A stretch of DNA of 59,404 nt from an uncultured Fimbriimonadales bacterium (GCA_937992175.1 CALKLF010000014.1:1-59404); one strand, 5' to 3'. Shown: positions 34,218-43,538, counted from the stretch's first letter. The notes: generated by a model not told the origin, from the letters alone. Program-made: numbers and translations.

Positions 34218-35288
34218 CTACACTCGCAGCAGTTGAATAAACAGATGCTCCGTCACAATTTGCGCGTTCGCGTTGCCGAGGATGGCGCGGCGAGCTTCGG
34301 TGATGGTCTGCAGGTCGCGCATGCGTTCGGCGGGCGCGAATCGGCGGGCGAGCATGTTCAGTTCCTGACGGTGCGAGGCGAAGCGTAGCCTGGCGTCAGG
34401 GTAGTTCAGCGCGAGGCTATCGCGATACCACTGAATGAGGTACTCCAACCCCAGCGCGAGCGCGGCGCGCGGGGAGCGGTCCTCCGCGCCGCCTTCCAGC
34501 GCCCTGCACGCCTCGCGGAAGTCGTAGGCGAGGCGCAACGCCTCTTCCAGCGAGGCTGTTCCGAGCCGCGCAAAAACCTGCAACAGTTTCTGTAGCGCGT
34601 CCAGCTCGTTGTGCGCCGACTTGCCTTTACTTTCGGATTCGGGGGTCTGCAACGCCTGCGCCCAGCGTATCGCGCGTCCAATCGCCCCCTCCGAGAACTC
34701 TGCAATCGTCTGGAGCATCGCGTCGGGCAGATCGAAGCACGCCCTCAGATGCTGGTACACGCCCTCGGTTGTCAGCGCGCCCAGCCGCACAATCCGGCAA
34801 CGCGAGAGGATGGTCTGCAGCAGCAGGTCGCTGGCGGGCGCGGTGAGGATGAAGTGATAGCGCGGGGGCGGCTCCTCCAGCGTTTTGAGCAGCGCGTTCG
34901 CGGCGGCAGGATTCAGCCGATGCGCCTCTTCTAAAATCACGAACCGAAACGGCGCGATGGCAGGCGCGAAGTTCGCCCACTGGCGCGTCTCGCGCACCGC
35001 GTCGATTTTAATCTGGTCTGGGTCGGGCTTCAGCACGCGCAGGTCGGGATGTTCGCCCGTTTCTGACCACTTCTGGCACACAGCGCACCGCTGGCAATGC
35101 CCCCCGTGCGTGCGTTCGGGGCAAAGCCACGCGGCGGCGAGCGAGCGCGCAAGCGTGCGCTTGCCCACCCCCGTCATGCCCACAATCAGCAGCGCCTGCG
35201 GTGGGCTGGGACGCAACAGCATCTGCCCCAGCGCACACTGCACCGACTCAGGTTCAATTACAACCTCTGAAAACGGAAGGGGTTTCAC
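34218..35288 (-). CDS. holB: DNA polymerase III delta-prime clamp-loader subunit
   Basis: Clamp-loader subunit of the replicative polymerase. The 356-residue product has a P-loop-like LIVGMTGVGKRTLARSLAAA. A zinc module follows, with cysteines in CPERTHGGHCQRCAVCQKW. Also present are the Walker-B-like FVILEEAHRLNPAAANALLK, EEPPPRYHFILTAP and the SRC motif LLQTILSRCRIVRLG. The start is GTG 35288. TATGCT at 35297-35302 lies 8 nt upstream and there is no ribosome binding site, so the transcript may be leaderless with a GTG start. It forms an operon with pth. Confidence 0.9.
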   Translation of the reverse strand: MKPLPFSEVVIEPESVQCALGQMLLRPSPPQALLIVGMTGVGKRTLARSLAAAWLCPERTHGGHCQRCAVCQKWSETGEHPDLRVLKPDPDQIKIDAVRETRQWANFAPAIAPFRFVILEEAHRLNPAAANALLKTLEEPPPRYHFILTAPASDLLLQTILSRCRIVRLGALTTEGVYQHLRACFDLPDAMLQTIAEFSEGAIGRAIRWAQALQTPESESKGKSAHNELDALQKLLQVFARLGTASLEEALRLAYDFREACRALEGGAEDRSPRAALALGLEYLIQWYRDSLALNYPDARLRFASHRQELNMLARRFAPAERMRDLQTITEARRAILGNANAQIVTEHLFIQLLRV

Positions 35289-35296
35289 GCGCCATG

Positions 35297-35302
35297 AGCA
35301 TA
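35297..35302 (-). promoter_or_regulatory. -10 box of holB-pth, leaderless layout
   Basis: TATGCT preceded by CGGG, 8 nt before GTG 35288. Confidence 0.4.
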
Positions 35303-35306
35303 CCCG

Positions 35307-36110
35307 CTACTCGTCCAGCAATCGCCACGCGCCACTGGCATCCTTGTACGGCACGCCGCGAAACTGGATCTTGCCGTTGTAGGGACCGCCGTCCGCTATC
35401 GTCCACGCAAAAATCGTGTGGCGGTTGTCTAATGTGCGCCCAGAGAGGTGGGTTCCGTTCGCGTCGAGCAGCGGGCGAGTGCGCACGGCTTTCGCATGCC
35501 CATCCACATAGTTCACATTTACCAGTCCGAAGTGGCGCGCCTGTATCGGCGTGTCGAACTGCCCGAACGCGCCCCCTGGCAGCGCCAGCGAGCCGTCGTA
35601 AATCATCGCGGTCTCTGCAGGATACTCCACCTGCGCCAGCGACTTCACGACGCGCCCCGTGTTGGGAAACAGATTATTGTCCAGTCCGAAGTCAATCAGC
35701 CCGTAGTTGTGCGTATAACTGAACTCAGGTAGCACCGGCGGACAGATGGGCGGCAAGCCTGCGACCTGAAACGCCAGAGCAGGGCTGACCCGCTTGCCGT
35801 CCGACGGGCATAGCATAATGTCGCCGCTCTTCTGGTAGGGAACCAGCGCCTGGTAAAACGAAAACACACACGGACCCTGAGGCGTGAACTGCAGATACAG
35901 ATTGACAGGGAAAGTGTCCTCGTAGTCCTGCACATAGAGCAGCACCGCGGTTGCCGATTGACGCAGGTTGCTGATACACTGGGCGGCGCGGGCGCGCTCA
36001 CGCGCCTGCGCCAACACGGGAAACAGTATCGCCGCCAGAACGGCGATAATCGCAATCACGACCAGTAGTTCAATAAGCGTAAACCCGCGAGTTTTAGAAC
36101 GCGCGTTCAT
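35307..36110 (-). CDS. Type IV prepilin-like protein with H-X9-DG motif
   Basis: Pilin or pseudopilin of 267 residues. The N-terminus carries a classic prepilin motif, [20 protein letters not shown], cleaved after the glycine, followed by [20 protein letters not shown]. The C-terminal domain contains [18 protein letters not shown] and the H-X9-DG motif ([15 protein letters not shown]), typical of the DUF1559-like pilins abundant in Armatimonadota and Planctomycetota. ATG 36110 was chosen over GTG 36119 because AGGTAGGTG precedes it. It is divergent from the rhodopsin gene. No pilus assembly gene is in the window. Confidence 0.85.
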   Translation of the reverse strand: MNARSKTRGFTLIELLVVIAIIAVLAAILFPVLAQARERARAAQCISNLRQSATAVLLYVQDYEDTFPVNLYLQFTPQGPCVFSFYQALVPYQKSGDIMLCPSDGKRVSPALAFQVAGLPPICPPVLPEFSYTHNYGLIDFGLDNNLFPNTGRVVKSLAQVEYPAETAMIYDGSLALPGGAFGQFDTPIQARHFGLVNVNYVDGHAKAVRTRPLLDANGTHLSGRTLDNRHTIFAWTIADGGPYNGKIQFRGVPYKDASGAWRLLDE

Positions 36111-36126
36111 TCGTATCACCTACCTG

Positions 36127-36132
36127 AGCATA
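36127..36132 (-). promoter_or_regulatory. -10 box of the prepilin gene
   Basis: TATGCT preceded by GG, 16 nt before ATG 36110. Confidence 0.35.
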
Positions 36133-36155
36133 CCTTCACATTCCCTTAACAATTC

Positions 36156-36171
36156 TGTGATTCAAATCACG
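36156..36171. promoter_or_regulatory. CRP/FNR-family-like palindrome
   Basis: TGTGA-TTCAAA-TCACG: an almost perfect match to the CRP consensus TGTGA-N6-TCACA, and partly to FNR (TTGAT-N4-ATCAA). The centre lies near 36163.5, about 43 bp before the transcription start implied by the rhodopsin -10 box. That is close to the class II activator position. It could also act on the divergent prepilin gene. Confidence 0.5.
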
Positions 36172-36194
36172 GAAACGCCCCTGCCTGATTAGGG

Positions 36195-36200
36195 TACTTT
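36195..36200 (+). promoter_or_regulatory. -10 box of the rhodopsin gene
   Basis: TACTTT preceded by AGGG, a weak -10. A weak box without a clear -35 would suit an activator-dependent promoter. GGTGGAGGTG precedes ATG 36218. Confidence 0.35.
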
Positions 36201-36217
36201 ACGGGTGGAGGTGCGAT

Positions 36218-37006
36218 ATGAACCTTCCGGAACTGTCCTACACACAGTACTGGCTGGTGTTTAATGTGTTGTCCCTCACCGTAGCGGTGATGGGGGCTTC
36301 GGGCATCTTCTTCCTGATGGCTCGGAGCTATGTCGCCCCGAAGTATCATATCGCGCTCTATCTCTCCGCGTTAGTCGTGTTTATCGCCTGCTACCACTAC
36401 TTCCGCATCTTCGAGAGCTGGAAGGAAGCGTATGTACTGACGCAGGCTGGAACTTATGCTCCGTCGGGCAAGCCGTTTAATGACTTCTATCGGTATGCGG
36501 ACTGGATTATCACTGTACCGCTGCTGCTAACGGAGCTGATTTATGTGATGGCGCTGCCGCGTGCCAAAACCAACAGTCTGACTACGCGCCTGGTGATTGC
36601 GGCAGTGCTGATGCTGGCACTGGGCTATCCTGGAGAGATAGAGCGTGAGAACCTGACGATGCGCGGCGTGTGGTTCGTGCTGAGCTGCATCCCGTTCGTC
36701 TACATCCTGTATGTGCTGTATGGCGAGCTGGGACGCACAATTGCCGAGGCGAAGTTCTCGCCGCGCGTGAACCAGTTGATTGGCGCAACCCGCACATTGC
36801 TTCTGGTCTCGTGGCTGTTCTATCCGCTGGCCTATCTTGCGCCGATGGTGGGGATTGGCGGTGCAGCGGGCGAGGTAGGGCTGCAAATCGGCTATAGCCT
36901 CGCCGACCTGACCGCGAAGCCTCTGTTCGGCGTGTTCCTGTACCTGATAGCGCGCGAGAAGACGCTGAGCGAAGAGCCAGCCTACGCCGCGCAAACGACC
37001 TCGTAA
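36218..37006 (+). CDS. Microbial (type I) rhodopsin, DTE-type proton-pump-like
   Basis: Light-driven retinal protein of 262 residues with seven hydrophobic helices. Helix C reads RYADWIITVPLLLTELI. By hand alignment this gives Asp-95 as Schiff-base proton acceptor, Thr-99 and Glu-106 as donor: a DTE motif as in proteorhodopsin/xanthorhodopsin-like outward proton pumps. Helix G reads LADLTAKPLFG, with counter-ion Asp-230 and retinal lysine Lys-234. His-60 in CYHYFRIF matches the acceptor-linked histidine of eubacterial pumps. Leu-103 at the spectral-tuning site suggests green absorption. Phe-153 lies at the position of xanthorhodopsin's antenna-window glycine, so a carotenoid antenna is less likely. 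No retinal-synthesis gene is nearby. A CRP/FNR-like site precedes it and a strong terminator follows. Confidence 0.93.
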   Translation: MNLPELSYTQYWLVFNVLSLTVAVMGASGIFFLMARSYVAPKYHIALYLSALVVFIACYHYFRIFESWKEAYVLTQAGTYAPSGKPFNDFYRYADWIITVPLLLTELIYVMALPRAKTNSLTTRLVIAAVLMLALGYPGEIERENLTMRGVWFVLSCIPFVYILYVLYGELGRTIAEAKFSPRVNQLIGATRTLLLVSWLFYPLAYLAPMVGIGGAAGEVGLQIGYSLADLTAKPLFGVFLYLIAREKTLSEEPAYAAQTTS

Positions 37007-37036
37007 ACCCCTTGCATTTCCTCCTTTCGGGTTCTC

Positions 37037-37068
37037 GCAAGCCCCCTGCAGCAGGGGGCTTGCGTTAT
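37037..37068 (+). terminator. Terminator of the rhodopsin gene
   Basis: Perfect hairpin GCAAGCCCCCTG / CAGGGGGCTTGC (37037-37063) followed by GTTATTC. The rhodopsin gene thus forms its own transcript. Confidence 0.75.
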
Positions 37069-37192
37069 TCGGGGGCATCCACACTAACGCGAGTCGTTAT
37101 CGTCGGTTTCTGGACGGCAATCGGCGTATCGGGCGACTGCCGAATCCTGAGCGAAGAACTGAACCGCTCGCTTCTGAGTAAACATAACCGCT

Positions 37193-37861
37193 ATGTGGCT
37201 CCAACTGCTGTGGCGGTTTCGTCGCCCAATCGGGCGCGGGTTGAGAATCGCAGGGATTGGGATTGCACTACTTCTGGCGTTCGGTCTGCTCACGCGCGAG
37301 GGAGGGCGCGAATGGCTGCTGGAACGGTTTCGCGGGCTGACGGCGACCGTGTATCGCACGCAGCCTAGCCCGGTTGTGATTGTGGAGCGTCTGCAGGCAA
37401 TGCAACGCCTCGAGACGGCGCGGCAGACCACGCTGCACGATGTCGCCGTTGAGGCAAGCAACGGGTTGCCCGTGTGGCTCGCGGGCGAGCGACTGCGCAT
37501 GCGAGTCGTTGCGGAGGTCTCAGCAGGCGTGGATCTCGGCAAGCTCAAGCCCGAACATGTGCAGGTTTCGGGCAAGCGCGTGCGGATTACCCTGCCTGAA
37601 CCGCAGGTTTTCGATATCACAATCCGCGAACAGGGTACAGAGGTCTATCATCGCGAGCGCGGATGGCTGGTGTTCCATCCCGATAAAGCGATTGAGCAGC
37701 GCGCCCGCAATCAGGCGTGGTTGGAGGCGCGTCAGGCGGCGCTGCAGGGCGAGCTGCTCCAGCAGGCGCGGGCGAACGCCGCCGCCGAACTCGAACGCCT
37801 GGTGACCATGCTTGGCTTCGAGCAGGCGCAGGTCGGCTGGCAGATGGCGCGACTGCCCTGA
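37193..37861 (+). CDS. DUF4230 membrane-anchored protein
   Basis: A 222-residue protein with one N-terminal transmembrane helix (IAGIGIALLLAFGLL) and an exported domain of the DUF4230 family. Visible family features are VVIVERLQAMQRLETARQT, the GVDLGKL motif, RVRITLPEPQVFDITI, and a long helical end with NQAWLEARQAALQGELLQQA. The biochemical role of DUF4230 is not known. No ribosome binding site is evident. It lies in the same direction as gltX, which follows after a TACAAT box. Confidence 0.75.
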   Translation: MWLQLLWRFRRPIGRGLRIAGIGIALLLAFGLLTREGGREWLLERFRGLTATVYRTQPSPVVIVERLQAMQRLETARQTTLHDVAVEASNGLPVWLAGERLRMRVVAEVSAGVDLGKLKPEHVQVSGKRVRITLPEPQVFDITIREQGTEVYHRERGWLVFHPDKAIEQRARNQAWLEARQAALQGELLQQARANAAAELERLVTMLGFEQAQVGWQMARLP

Positions 37862-37879
37862 GCGACTGCGGTTTTCAGG

Positions 37880-37885
37880 TACAAT
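37880..37885 (+). promoter_or_regulatory. -10 box of gltX
   Basis: TACAAT preceded by CAGG. AGGAGG at 37909-37914 leads to ATG 37924, so this gene has a normal leader. Confidence 0.45.
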
Positions 37886-37923
37886 TCACCTATGCATACG
37901 CTGACAGCAGGAGGCTTTGCTTG

Positions 37924-39387
37924 ATGGTTCGTGTGCGCTATGCTCCCAGTCCGACAGGGCTGCCCCATGTGGGCAACATCCGTACCGCGCTGTTCAACTG
38001 GGTGTTCGCCCGCCATCACGGCGGTAAGTTCATCGTGCGCATTGAAGACACCGATCGCAACCGCTATCTGGAAGGCTCCGAGCAGGCGATTCTGAACTCG
38101 CTGCGCTGGCTCGGGCTTGACTGGGACGAAGGACCCGAAGTCGGCGGTCTGCACGCGCCGTATTACCAGTCGCAACGGCTGGAGATTTATCACCGCATCG
38201 CGCACCAGCTGGTGGAAGAGGGCAAGGCGTACAAGTGTTTTTGCACCGCTGAAGAGGTGGAGCAGATGCGCGCGCAGCAGCGAGCGCAGGGCGCGGCGCA
38301 AACGATGTACGACCGCCGCTGCCGTAAACTCACGCCCGCCGAAGTGAAAGCCCGCGAGGATGCCGGGCTGCCCTATGTCGTGCGCTTCAAGATGCCCCTC
38401 GAAGGCACCGCGGAATACGACGACCTGATTCACGGACACACGGTGTTCCAGAATAAGCTGACCGACGATTTCGTGATGCTCAAATCGGACGGCTTCCCCA
38501 CCTACCACCTCGCGAATGTGGTGGACGACCACCTGATGGAAGTGACGCATGTGCTGCGAGGCGACGAGTGGGTCTCCAGCATGCCGCGCCACTTGAACCT
38601 TTACAGGGCGCTGGGCTGGGAGCCGCCGCAGTTCGCGCACCTGCCCCTGCTGCTGGGTCCCGACCGACAGAAACTCTCTAAGCGGCACGGCGCGGTGGAG
38701 TTCACTGAGTTCATTCGGCAGGGCTACCTGCCAGAGGCGATGTTCAACTTCCTCGCCATCTGCGGGTGGAACCCCGGCGACGACCGTGAAATCCTCTCGC
38801 GCGAGGAGATTATCCAGCTGTTTAGCATCGAGCGTATCTCGGATAACCCGTTCGTATTCCACCACGACAAACTGCTGTGGATGAACGGGCACTACATCCG
38901 CGAGTTGCCCAAAGAGCGGTTTATTGAGCTGTGTATTCCGTACCTGCAGGAGGCGGGGCTGATTCCGCAGGAGCTGGATGCCGAAACTCGCGCGTATGTG
39001 GAAAAGGTGCTGCCGCTGGAGCAAGAGAAGATGAAGTTGTTGAGCGACGCGCCGCGCCTGGTGGACTTCTTCTTCACTGACGACTATCCGATTGATGAGG
39101 CGGCGGTGCGTAAGTGGTACGGCGAGCCGCACATCCCGCAGATGCTGGAGGAGCTGATTCGCCGCTACGAGGCGCTGGCGCCGTTCACCGCGCCCGAAAT
39201 CGAGCGCGTAACGCGCGAGGTGATTGCATGGCTGGGCGTGAAAGGCGGCGAGGTGATTCATCCCACACGCGTCGCGCTCAGCGGACGCACCACTGGTCCC
39301 AGCCTGTTCGAGATGATCGAAGCGTTGGGCAAGAAGCGCGTGCTGCAACGCCTGCGCCGAGCGCAAAACTGGGTCTTTCGAGAGTAG
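37924..39387 (+). CDS. gltX: Glutamate-tRNA ligase
   Basis: Charges tRNA-Glu with glutamate. The class I motifs are RYAPSPTGLPHVGNIRTALF (HVGN as the HIGH motif) and KLSKRHGAV (KMSKS loop). A zinc-type cluster, CFC ... YDRRC, lies around residues 103-135. TDDFVMLKSDGFPTYHLANV and HVLRGDEWVSSMPRHLNLY are standard family text. At 487 residues the length is normal. AGGAGG sits 9 nt before ATG 37924; the open frame continues upstream into the DUF4230 gene but without support. Confidence 0.96.
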   Translation: MVRVRYAPSPTGLPHVGNIRTALFNWVFARHHGGKFIVRIEDTDRNRYLEGSEQAILNSLRWLGLDWDEGPEVGGLHAPYYQSQRLEIYHRIAHQLVEEGKAYKCFCTAEEVEQMRAQQRAQGAAQTMYDRRCRKLTPAEVKAREDAGLPYVVRFKMPLEGTAEYDDLIHGHTVFQNKLTDDFVMLKSDGFPTYHLANVVDDHLMEVTHVLRGDEWVSSMPRHLNLYRALGWEPPQFAHLPLLLGPDRQKLSKRHGAVEFTEFIRQGYLPEAMFNFLAICGWNPGDDREILSREEIIQLFSIERISDNPFVFHHDKLLWMNGHYIRELPKERFIELCIPYLQEAGLIPQELDAETRAYVEKVLPLEQEKMKLLSDAPRLVDFFFTDDYPIDEAAVRKWYGEPHIPQMLEELIRRYEALAPFTAPEIERVTREVIAWLGVKGGEVIHPTRVALSGRTTGPSLFEMIEALGKKRVLQRLRRAQNWVFRE

Positions 39388-39590
39388 ATTCACGGTTCAT
39401 ATCCCGCGCCCCCTTGAATCTACACCCCCCAATTGTGCTACAATATAGGTGGGGAGAACATCTGCTCTGTCGCCGATAATTCGGTTGCGAAGCGCTCCCT
39501 GTGAAACCTTGGAGGTTGTATGGAAACATTCTATGGAAACCTTGTTGTCCAAATCTTTGTCGGCATAAAAGCCGCGCTGGAGGGTCGAGC
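39388..39590. other. Leader region of clpC
   Basis: Contains GTGC-TACAAT near 39441 and a leader of about 140 nt. A direct repeat TATGGAAAC occurs twice (about 39519 and 39532). I see no CtsR-type or CIRCE-type operator. An in-frame extension to 39501 exists but the family start is at 39591. Confidence 0.4.
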
Positions 39591-42083
39591 ATGATGTGGC
39601 AACGGTTTACAGAACGCGCTCGGAAAGTGATTTTCTATGCGCAGGAAGAGGCGCAGCGGCTGGGTGAGACACAGGTCAGCACCGAGCATCTGCTGTTGGG
39701 GCTGGTGCGTGAGTCGGACAGCGTCGCGGCGCGGATTCTGGATCGGATGGGGGTGAGCCTGCAGCGGATTCGCAACGAGATTGAACGCTACGCCACCCGC
39801 AGCGAGGCGCGCTACGGCGCGGAGATGCAACTCACCTCGCGCGCGAAGCGCGTCATCGACCTCGCTTACGATGAGGCGCGGCAACTGAACAACAACTATA
39901 TCGGCACGGAACACCTGCTACTGGGCTTGATTCGCGAGGGCGAAGGGCTGGCGGCGCGCGTGCTGCATAAGCTCGGCGTCGACTTAGACCGCGCCCGACG
40001 CGAAGTGATGAACCTGCAGGAGCATGAGGGGCAACCGACCCCCTCCTCGCGCCCGCAACGCTCGCGCACGCCCACGCTCGATGAGTTCGGGCGCGACCTG
40101 ACCGAGATGGCGCGTCAGGGCAAACTCGACCCCGTGATCGGACGCCACAATGAGGTGGAGCGCGTGATGCAAATCCTCGCGCGGCGCACCAAGAATAACC
40201 CCGTACTGGTCGGTCCGCCTGGCGTGGGCAAGACCGCGATTGTGGAAGGGCTGGCGCAGCGCATCGTGAACGGCGATGTGCCCGACCAGCTGCGCAATAA
40301 GCGGCTCATCTCGCTCGACCTCGCGGGGCTGGTCGCGGGCACGAAATATCGCGGCGAGTTCGAAGAGCGCATGAAGCGCGTGCTGGACGAGGTACGCAAA
40401 GCGCAGGGCGATGTGATTCTGTTTATCGACGAGCTGCACACGCTGATTGGCGCCGGCGCGGCGGAGGGCGCAATCGACGCTTCGAACATCATGAAGCCCG
40501 CCCTCGCCCGCGGCGAACTGCAGTGCGTCGGCGCTACCACGCAAGATGAGTACCGCAAATACATCGAGCGCGACGCCGCGCTGGAACGCCGATTCCAGCC
40601 TGTGCAGGTGCGCGAACCCTCGCCCGAAGAGGCGGTGCAAATCCTCAAGGGGCTGCGCGACCGCTACGAGACGCACCACCGCGTGATTATCACCGACAGC
40701 GCGGTCGAAGCGGCGGTCAAACTCTCCAGCCGCTACATCACCGACCGCTACCTGCCCGACAAGGCGATTGACCTAATTGACGAGGCGTCCTCGCGCGTGA
40801 AACTACTGCAGACGCTCCCGCCCCTCGAACTGCGCAAGGCGAAGGGCGAGCTGGAGATGATCGAAAAAGAAATCGTCAGCGCGCGCCAGCAGAACGACTT
40901 CGATCGGCTGGAGGAACTCGAGGACCGCAAGGTCGCCCTGCAGGAGCGCATCGAGGCGATGGAAGACGAATGGGAAGCCGCGCGTCAGGAGATGACCACG
41001 CTGGTCACCGAGCAGGATGTGGCGCACATCGTGCAGAGCTGGACGGGCATCCCGGTCGCTCGCCTCGTGGAGAGCGAGACGCAGAAACTGCTCCACATCG
41101 AGGAGGAGCTCCATCGGCGCGTGATAGGGCAGCACGAGGCGGTCTCTGCCGTCGCTCGCGCCCTGCGCCGCGCCCGCTCCGGTCTCAAAGACCCGAAACG
41201 ACCGATGGGCACTTTCATCTTCCTCGGTCCAACGGGCGTCGGCAAGACGGAACTTGCACGCGCTCTGGCGGGCTACCTGTTCGATAACGAGAACAACCTG
41301 ATTCGCATCGACATGAGCGAATACATGGAGCGGTTCAATGTGTCCCGCCTGATTGGCGCGCCGCCGGGCTATGTTGGCTACGAGGAGGGCGGCGTGCTTA
41401 CTGAAGCGGTGCGACGCCAGCCCTACAGCGTGGTGCTGCTCGATGAGATCGAGAAGGCACATCCCGATGTGTTCAACCTGCTGCTGCAGGTGATGGAAGA
41501 CGGACGCCTGACCGACTCGCAGGGGCATGTGGTCGACTTCCGCAACACGATCATTATCATGACCAGCAATGTGGGCGTGCGCTCCGTCGTGGAGGAGGCG
41601 GGCATCGGGCTGCGCCGTGATAAAGGCACAGACCCCGAAGACCCCCGCGCCTACGAAGCGATGCGCAATCGCGTGCTGGAAGAGATGAAGAAGCTCTTCC
41701 GCCCTGAGTTCCTCAACCGTGTGGACGAGGTGATTGTGTTCCACCCGCTCACGCGCCACGAGATTCTGCAGATTGTGGACATTATGGTCGGGCGCGTGCA
41801 GGAGCAGCTCGCGGCGCACCATATGCGCCTTGTGCTGGAGCCTGCTGTGAAAGACCTGCTGGCGCAGAAGGGCTACGACCCGAACTACGGCGCGCGTCCG
41901 CTCCGCCGCGTGGTACAACAGATGATCGAAGACCCGCTTTCGGAGCAGTTGCTGCTCGGACGCTTCGCAGAAGGCGACACGATTATTGCCCGTCTGAACG
42001 ATAACAACGAGATCATGTTCGTCAAGGGCGAAGACCAGCCGCCTGCGGGCGAGAGCGACCTGACGACGGCGGCGTTGCAGTGA
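39591..42083 (+). CDS. clpC: ClpC-type AAA+ protease chaperone
   Basis: Unfoldase that feeds damaged or tagged proteins to ClpP, usually with adaptors. The 830 residues hold two Clp N-repeats ([40 protein letters not shown]). The first AAA+ domain has [13 protein letters not shown] and [16 protein letters not shown] short UVR/middle domain ([20 protein letters not shown]) follows. The second AAA+ domain has [30 protein letters not shown] and [14 protein letters not shown]. The short middle domain is the ClpC type, not ClpB. ATG 39591 follows GGAGGG. No ctsR or mcs genes are adjacent. Confidence 0.95.
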   Translation: MMWQRFTERARKVIFYAQEEAQRLGETQVSTEHLLLGLVRESDSVAARILDRMGVSLQRIRNEIERYATRSEARYGAEMQLTSRAKRVIDLAYDEARQLNNNYIGTEHLLLGLIREGEGLAARVLHKLGVDLDRARREVMNLQEHEGQPTPSSRPQRSRTPTLDEFGRDLTEMARQGKLDPVIGRHNEVERVMQILARRTKNNPVLVGPPGVGKTAIVEGLAQRIVNGDVPDQLRNKRLISLDLAGLVAGTKYRGEFEERMKRVLDEVRKAQGDVILFIDELHTLIGAGAAEGAIDASNIMKPALARGELQCVGATTQDEYRKYIERDAALERRFQPVQVREPSPEEAVQILKGLRDRYETHHRVIITDSAVEAAVKLSSRYITDRYLPDKAIDLIDEASSRVKLLQTLPPLELRKAKGELEMIEKEIVSARQQNDFDRLEELEDRKVALQERIEAMEDEWEAARQEMTTLVTEQDVAHIVQSWTGIPVARLVESETQKLLHIEEELHRRVIGQHEAVSAVARALRRARSGLKDPKRPMGTFIFLGPTGVGKTELARALAGYLFDNENNLIRIDMSEYMERFNVSRLIGAPPGYVGYEEGGVLTEAVRRQPYSVVLLDEIEKAHPDVFNLLLQVMEDGRLTDSQGHVVDFRNTIIIMTSNVGVRSVVEEAGIGLRRDKGTDPEDPRAYEAMRNRVLEEMKKLFRPEFLNRVDEVIVFHPLTRHEILQIVDIMVGRVQEQLAAHHMRLVLEPAVKDLLAQKGYDPNYGARPLRRVVQQMIEDPLSEQLLLGRFAEGDTIIARLNDNNEIMFVKGEDQPPAGESDLTTAALQ

Positions 42084-42088
42084 ACTTC

Positions 42089-42147
42089 GTTAGCGGGGGC
42101 GCCGACGCTATGCGAATCGCCTTGGTAGCGTTGGCGTTCCCGCCGAC
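42089..42147. repeat. 59-bp palindromic element, copy 2
   Basis: Begins GTTAGCGGGGGCGCCGACGC and ends GCGTTGGCGTTCCCGCCGAC. It matches the copy at 15494-15552 in length, arms and position before a leaderless-type promoter. Confidence 0.7.
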
Positions 42148-42168
42148 AAAACGCCCCCACCTTTCAGG

Positions 42169-42174
42169 TACAAT
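42169..42174 (+). promoter_or_regulatory. -10 box of the TlpA-like gene, leaderless layout
   Basis: TACAAT preceded by CAGG, 9 nt before ATG 42184 (ACCCCCACT between). Confidence 0.5.
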
Positions 42175-42183
42175 ACCCCCACT

Positions 42184-42672
42184 ATGCGCAAGTTTTGGCT
42201 GTGTGTCGCATTCGCGACGCTTGAGATGGGTGTGATTGCCGACCCTGCGCTGCCCCGCACGAACGCCCGCGACCTGCAGCAGCGCATCAACCGCAATAAG
42301 GGCAAGGTCGTGATTGTCAACCTATGGGCGACATGGTGCGGTCCCTGCATGGAAGAACTGCCTGACCTCGCGCGGTTCCATCGCGACTATCAGAAGCAGG
42401 GCGTGGCGATGATCGGCGTCTCGTTCGATGATGTGGAGACCGCCGACCAGACCGTGCCGCCCGTGCTGCGCAAACACGGCGTGCGCTATCCCGTCGTGAT
42501 TATGGCGCAGGATTTCGACCAGTTCGCGGACCAGTTCGACAAGGCATGGCGCGGCGAGGTGCCCCGATTCTATCTTTACGATAGGCAGGGCAAGCGGGTG
42601 AAGGCATGGTCAGGCAAAACCACCTACGCCACGCTGGAGAAGGAAGTCAAAGCATTATTGAAGAAGAAGTGA
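42184..42672 (+). CDS. TlpA/ResA-like exported thioredoxin-fold protein
   Basis: Thiol-disulfide oxidoreductase of 162 residues, probably outside the cytoplasmic membrane. A short signal-like segment (FWLCVAFATLEMGVIA) precedes a thioredoxin fold. Its active site is ATWCGPCMEELPDL, followed by GVSFDDVETADQTVPPVLRK, the cis-proline region GEVPRFYLYDRQGKRV, and a lysine-rich tail. The insertion between strand and helix is typical of the AhpC-TSA/redoxin-like TlpA group. Its stop codon overlaps the dapF GTG by two bases, so the two are translationally coupled. The partner is unknown. Confidence 0.85.
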   Translation: MRKFWLCVAFATLEMGVIADPALPRTNARDLQQRINRNKGKVVIVNLWATWCGPCMEELPDLARFHRDYQKQGVAMIGVSFDDVETADQTVPPVLRKHGVRYPVVIMAQDFDQFADQFDKAWRGEVPRFYLYDRQGKRVKAWSGKTTYATLEKEVKALLKKK

Positions 42673-43538
42673 ACGCACAGCTGCTGCCCTTCCACAAGAT
42701 GGAGGGCGTCGGCAACGATTTCGTTCTGATTGAAGCGGACGCGGCGCGGGGGCTGGAACTCTGCGATCTGGCGCAGCGACTCTGCCATCGCCCGTTCGGG
42801 ATCGGCGCGGATGGGTTGCTGGTTGTAGAGCGCGGCGCACGCGCGCCCGTGCGCATGCGGATGTTCAACCCCGACGGCACGGAAGACTTCTGCGGCAACG
42901 GGTTGCGCTGCGCCGCCCGATTCGCCTATGAACACGGGTACACCGATACAACTGAGTTCGCCATCGAGACGCTGGGCGGGAAGATTGTGCCTGTTCAAAT
43001 CCATCTGCGGGAAGGCACGGTCGAGTCCATCACCACCGAACTGCCTCCGCCGCGGTTCCACCCGCGCGACATCCCTGCGCTCGCCGATGGTGAAGTGATC
43101 GAAGATTTCCCTATCACCGTCGCGGGACGCAGCCTGCGCATTTTCAGCGTCAACACGGGCACGACGCACACCGTGATTTTTTGTGAGACGCTACCCGACG
43201 ACGATTTGTTTCTGGAGGTCAGCCCGCGTCTGGAGACCCATCCGATGTTCCCAGAGCGCACGAGCGTCTTGTGGGCGGTGGTCGTCTCGCGGAATGAGAT
43301 TCGGGTGCGCATCTGGGAGCGGGGCGTGGGCGAGACGCTGGGCTGTGGCAGCGGCGCAGCGGCAGTCGGCGTGTTAGCCTGTCGCGCGGGCTGGACAGAG
43401 TCGGAAGTCGAAATCGTCTCCAAGGGTGGAACGCTCACAGTTCACTCTCAAGAAAACAGGGGTATACGGCTCACAGGGACAGCAAATCATTTGTTTGAGG
43501 GAGTCTTCTATCTGCAAGAAAAGGAGGGAAGCCCGTAA
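42669..43538 (+). CDS. dapF: Diaminopimelate epimerase
   Basis: Interconverts LL- and meso-diaminopimelate for lysine and peptidoglycan synthesis. The frame begins FHKMEGVGNDFVLIE. The first catalytic cysteine is in FNPDGTEDFCGNGLRCAARF and the second in GETLGCGSGAAAVGV, the two-cysteine racemase pattern. The 289-residue length is slightly above the usual 270-280. The start is GTG 42669, overlapping the upstream stop; the frame extends further upstream but inside the TlpA-like gene. A GGAGGGAAG...CCTCCCTCC stem at the 3' end may be its terminator. Confidence 0.95.
   Translation: MNAQLLPFHKMEGVGNDFVLIEADAARGLELCDLAQRLCHRPFGIGADGLLVVERGARAPVRMRMFNPDGTEDFCGNGLRCAARFAYEHGYTDTTEFAIETLGGKIVPVQIHLREGTVESITTELPPPRFHPRDIPALADGEVIEDFPITVAGRSLRIFSVNTGTTHTVIFCETLPDDDLFLEVSPRLETHPMFPERTSVLWAVVVSRNEIRVRIWERGVGETLGCGSGAAAVGVLACRAGWTESEVEIVSKGGTLTVHSQENRGIRLTGTANHLFEGVFYLQEKEGSP

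Noticed and set aside
36218-37006. Rhodopsin as a sensory or halide-pump type
   Set aside because: The motif is DTE with an acidic donor and conserved Lys, not the NTQ/TSA-type motifs of ion pumps, and no transducer gene is adjacent.
37732-39393. 553-codon reverse ORF
   Set aside because: Antisense to gltX, which is certain; the reverse text has no recognisable domain.
40803-41918. 371-codon reverse ORF
   Set aside because: Antisense to clpC; histidine- and valine-rich shadow composition.
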